Shown here: in pieces, positions 42,463-44,048 of the stretch
Layout of the letters: the number at the start of each line of letters is the position of its first letter
Position numbering within the stretch: position 1 is the first letter of the stretch
DNA from: an uncultured Pelagibacteraceae bacterium
GTDB taxonomy: Bacteria; Pseudomonadota; Alphaproteobacteria; Pelagibacterales; Pelagibacteraceae
Assembly (NCBI GenBank): GCA_902576115.1
Contig: CACGUE010000008.1
Coordinates: 1 to 44,048, forward strand
Direction: 5' to 3'
DNA: 44,048 nucleotides
Notes under the pieces: generated by a model
Told to the model about the DNA's origin: nothing
The model's input: only the letters and a program-made list of their open reading frames with translations
The model's database searches: none
Made by a program: the position numbers and the translations under genes

Positions 42463-43333
42463 ACAAATCTTTTAGATATATCGATACAGCAATCCATATC
42501 AAAATAAAGCTGATTAATTTATGTATATCTAATTCCTCATTATATAAGAAATAACCCAACAAGAATTGCAAAGTTGGAGTTATATAAAAAACCATACCCG
42601 TTGGACCTAAACCACACAATTCAACACCCCTAACATATAAATATAAAGGAATCACGGTCATAGGACCTGCTAACATGAATATTAACATTAATTTAACATT
42701 CGATATATCAAAATCATTTAAATTGTTTTGTACAATTAAATAAAATGCAAATATTACCGCTGGAAAAATGAATAAACTTTCGACTAATAAACCTATATCT
42801 GTGTCTACATCAATTTTTTTTCTTACTAAATTATAAAAGCTCCAACTTAAGGCTACAATTAGTCCAACCCATGGTATTGATTGGAAACTAGAAATTACTA
42901 AGTACAAAATTGATATAGTTACGATTAAAAGTGAAATTTTAGTTTTGAAACTTAATTCTTCTTTTAAAAAAAAATAACCTAAAAAAACACTTATTATTGG
43001 CATTATAAAATATCCAAAACTAGCATCTATAACTTGATCATTCCCTATTGCATAAATCCAGACAGCCCAATTTGTAAAAATTAATAATCCAGATAAAAAA
43101 AGCATCATAATTTTTTTTTTATCTTTAAAGACTGAGCTAAATTTTTTCCACTTTGATAAAATGATTGTTGTTAAAATTAGCATAACAGTTGTCCATGCAC
43201 TTCGATGTAGGACAACTTCAATGTGGCCGGCAAAAGCAATATATTTAAAATATATAACTCCAATAAAACCCCACCAGAAAGAACCAAATGCCGTTAAAAT
43301 TATACCTTTATTAAATTGATTTTTGCTTAACAT
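42449..43333 (-). CDS. rarD: RarD-type EamA transporter
   Basis: Ten-helix inner-membrane transporter of the DMT superfamily. KGIILTAFGSFWWGFIGVIYF opens it, IEVVLHRSAWTTVML is the RarD signature region (E-x-x-x-H-R), NWAVWIYAIGNDQVIDASFGYFIMPIISVFLGYFFL (in parts) and the final PLYLYVRGVELCGLGPTGMVFYITPTLQF (in parts) match. Substrate unknown. I use ATG at 43333; an in-frame TTG at 43345 adds four residues. First gene of the leftward operon, 60 bases from tRNA-Ser on the other strand. Confidence 0.9.
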   Translation of the reverse strand: MLSKNQFNKGIILTAFGSFWWGFIGVIYFKYIAFAGHIEVVLHRSAWTTVMLILTTIILSKWKKFSSVFKDKKKIMMLFLSGLLIFTNWAVWIYAIGNDQVIDASFGYFIMPIISVFLGYFFLKEELSFKTKISLLIVTISILYLVISSFQSIPWVGLIVALSWSFYNLVRKKIDVDTDIGLLVESLFIFPAVIFAFYLIVQNNLNDFDISNVKLMLIFMLAGPMTVIPLYLYVRGVELCGLGPTGMVFYITPTLQFLLGYFLYNEELDIHKLISFILIWIAVSIYLKDLYEKN

Positions 43334-43393
43334 TATATTGATCAATTAAACTATTTTGTTTATGAAATATAGAATTTTAATTATTACAAATTA

Positions 43394-43483
43394 GGAGAGA
43401 TGGCTGAGCGGTTGAAAGCACCGGTCTTGAAAACCGGCAAAGGGGCAACTCTTTCCTGGGTTCGAATCCCAGTCTCTCCGCCA
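43394..43483 (+). tRNA. tRNA-Ser (anticodon TGA)
   Basis: A 90-base class II tRNA: acceptor GGAGAGA/TCTCTCC, anticodon arm CCGGT-CTTGAAA-ACCGG giving TGA, a long variable arm, T arm CTGGG-TTCGAAT-CCCAG, discriminator G and encoded CCA. Its last base touches the stop codon of sdhE on the opposite strand. Confidence 0.97.
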
Positions 43484-43744
43484 CTAATATTTATTTTTAA
43501 ATTCTATAAGTTTTTCTAAGATGATTTTATCTTCAAAATCTTTTGAATTTTTACCTAAACTTAAATCGACTAAAATTTCGTCATCAAAATTAATTAACTT
43601 ATCTAAAGAAACTAATTCTTTATGATCGAGATTGTCAATAATTGAATTAACAAATTTAGAAACAAAGATATCCATTTCTTTAGTTCCGCGGTATTGAGCT
43701 CTGTATAAAATTTTATTAATTAAATTTTGTTTATTTGAATCCAT
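43484..43744 (-). CDS. sdhE: FAD assembly factor SdhE (succinate dehydrogenase)
   Basis: Small helical protein that promotes covalent FAD attachment to SdhA. The 86 residues contain RAQYRGTKEMDIFVSKFV, the RGxxEMD signature with the key Arg-Gly, and the family's FDxLIxxxDxxLxxW-like region in degenerate form (LDKLINFDDEILVDLSLG). It is divergent from recG, as in alphaproteobacteria generally. The stop abuts tRNA-Ser tail to tail. Confidence 0.92.
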   Translation of the reverse strand: MDSNKQNLINKILYRAQYRGTKEMDIFVSKFVNSIIDNLDHKELVSLDKLINFDDEILVDLSLGKNSKDFEDKIILEKLIEFKNKY

Positions 43745-43770
43745 TAATTAAATCTTTATATATATAAATC

Positions 43771-44048
43771 ATGAATGATCACGAATATTTATTGTCAAAT
43801 ATTCAGAATATTAAAGGTATAGGGAAAAAAACAAGCCAATTATTTAAAAGAAAAAATATAAATACAATTTTTGATTTATTGTGGCATTTACCCACAAGTA
43901 AAATTGAAAATTCAAAAGTAACAAATGTTGGTGATATACAAATAGGTAAGTTACAAACGATTAAATTAACACCCCTAAAATATAATTTTCCTAGAATAAG
44001 AAGATTGCCCAATAGAGTTGTGTGTCAAAGTAAAGATATAAAAATAGA
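43771..44048 (+). CDS. recG: ATP-dependent DNA helicase RecG, N-terminal part (runs off the window)
   Basis: Branch-migration helicase for replication-fork repair. Only the first 92 codons are here. NIQNIKGIGKKTSQLFKRKNINTIFDLLWHLPTS (in parts) matches the N-terminal helix-hairpin segment LxGVGPKxAxxLxxLGIxTVxDLLxHLPxRY. The frame is open to the edge. It is divergent from sdhE over 26 bases, the usual pairing. Confidence 0.9.
   Translation, partial: MNDHEYLLSNIQNIKGIGKKTSQLFKRKNINTIFDLLWHLPTSKIENSKVTNVGDIQIGKLQTIKLTPLKYNFPRIRRLPNRVVCQSKDIKI

Noticed and set aside
1..44048. CRISPR array, insertion sequence, prophage or rRNA operon
   Set aside because: No regularly spaced repeats, no transposase motifs or terminal inverted repeats, no phage structural genes and no rRNA segments were seen; the only mobility gene is the recombinase at 28067.

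Overview
The window looks like a piece of a SAR11 (Pelagibacterales)-type alphaproteobacterial chromosome. The base composition is extremely AT-rich, spacers are tiny, and many genes overlap by one to a few bases. The gene orders are alphaproteobacterial: pdxJ-acpS-lepB-rnc-recO, nrdR-ribD-ribE-ribBA-ribH-nusB-thiL, rpmF-plsX-ihfA-merR and mltB-rlpA-dac-tmk-holB-metG-tatD. This assignment is inferred from composition and synteny; no rRNA is present to confirm it.

Layout. 1-3.3 kb (+): end of an unidentified gene, then pdxJ, acpS, lepB, rnc, recO. hemB converges on recO and shares a divergent promoter region with an AspH-like oxygenase, which leads into rpiB, glyA, nrdR, the riboflavin block, nusB, thiL and hppA (4.3-13.8 kb, +). 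Around 14.28 kb bamE (-) and a cytochrome bc1 chaperone (+) overlap head to head. The chaperone leads rpmF, plsX, ihfA, a MerR regulator and rpmG. Then come a chorismate mutase (-), ctaA (+), and a leftward operon metY - alpha/beta hydrolase - methyltransferase-like gene. rplM-rpsI, argC, a small lipoprotein, hom and two transporters follow (+).

26.7-30.3 kb is the accessory part. It holds about 0.5 kb of gene-free DNA, a single-domain alkylguanine-DNA alkyltransferase, a GC-richer and highly structured RNA of about 186 nt on the minus strand ending in a strong intrinsic terminator, an unlisted 59-residue two-helix membrane protein, a tyrosine recombinase with its own promoter and operator-like palindrome, a GT4 glycosyltransferase and a GIY-YIG protein abutting tRNA-Glu. 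The structured RNA is the most interesting object here: five hand-folded hairpins, three or more GNRA loops, a possible 6-bp loop-loop kissing contact, and a U-tract that touches the ATG of the alkyltransferase.

30.3-44 kb returns to housekeeping: glpX, an SbmA/BacA-like transporter, an NDUFS4-like complex I subunit and tRNA-Pro (-); a zinc-ribbon membrane protein, nhaA and a glutathione peroxidase (+); then a long leftward operon for wall turnover, DNA replication and translation (rarD, mltB, SPOR lipoprotein, dac, tmk, holB, metG, tatD, MBL hydrolase). tRNA-Ser, sdhE and the start of recG close the window.

Several housekeeping proteins carry notable residue losses: NrdR zinc knuckle, RibA half of RibBA, MBL hydrolase metal ligands, and the RlpA-like double-psi barrel. 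All function calls come from motifs and synteny read by eye; no database search was run.
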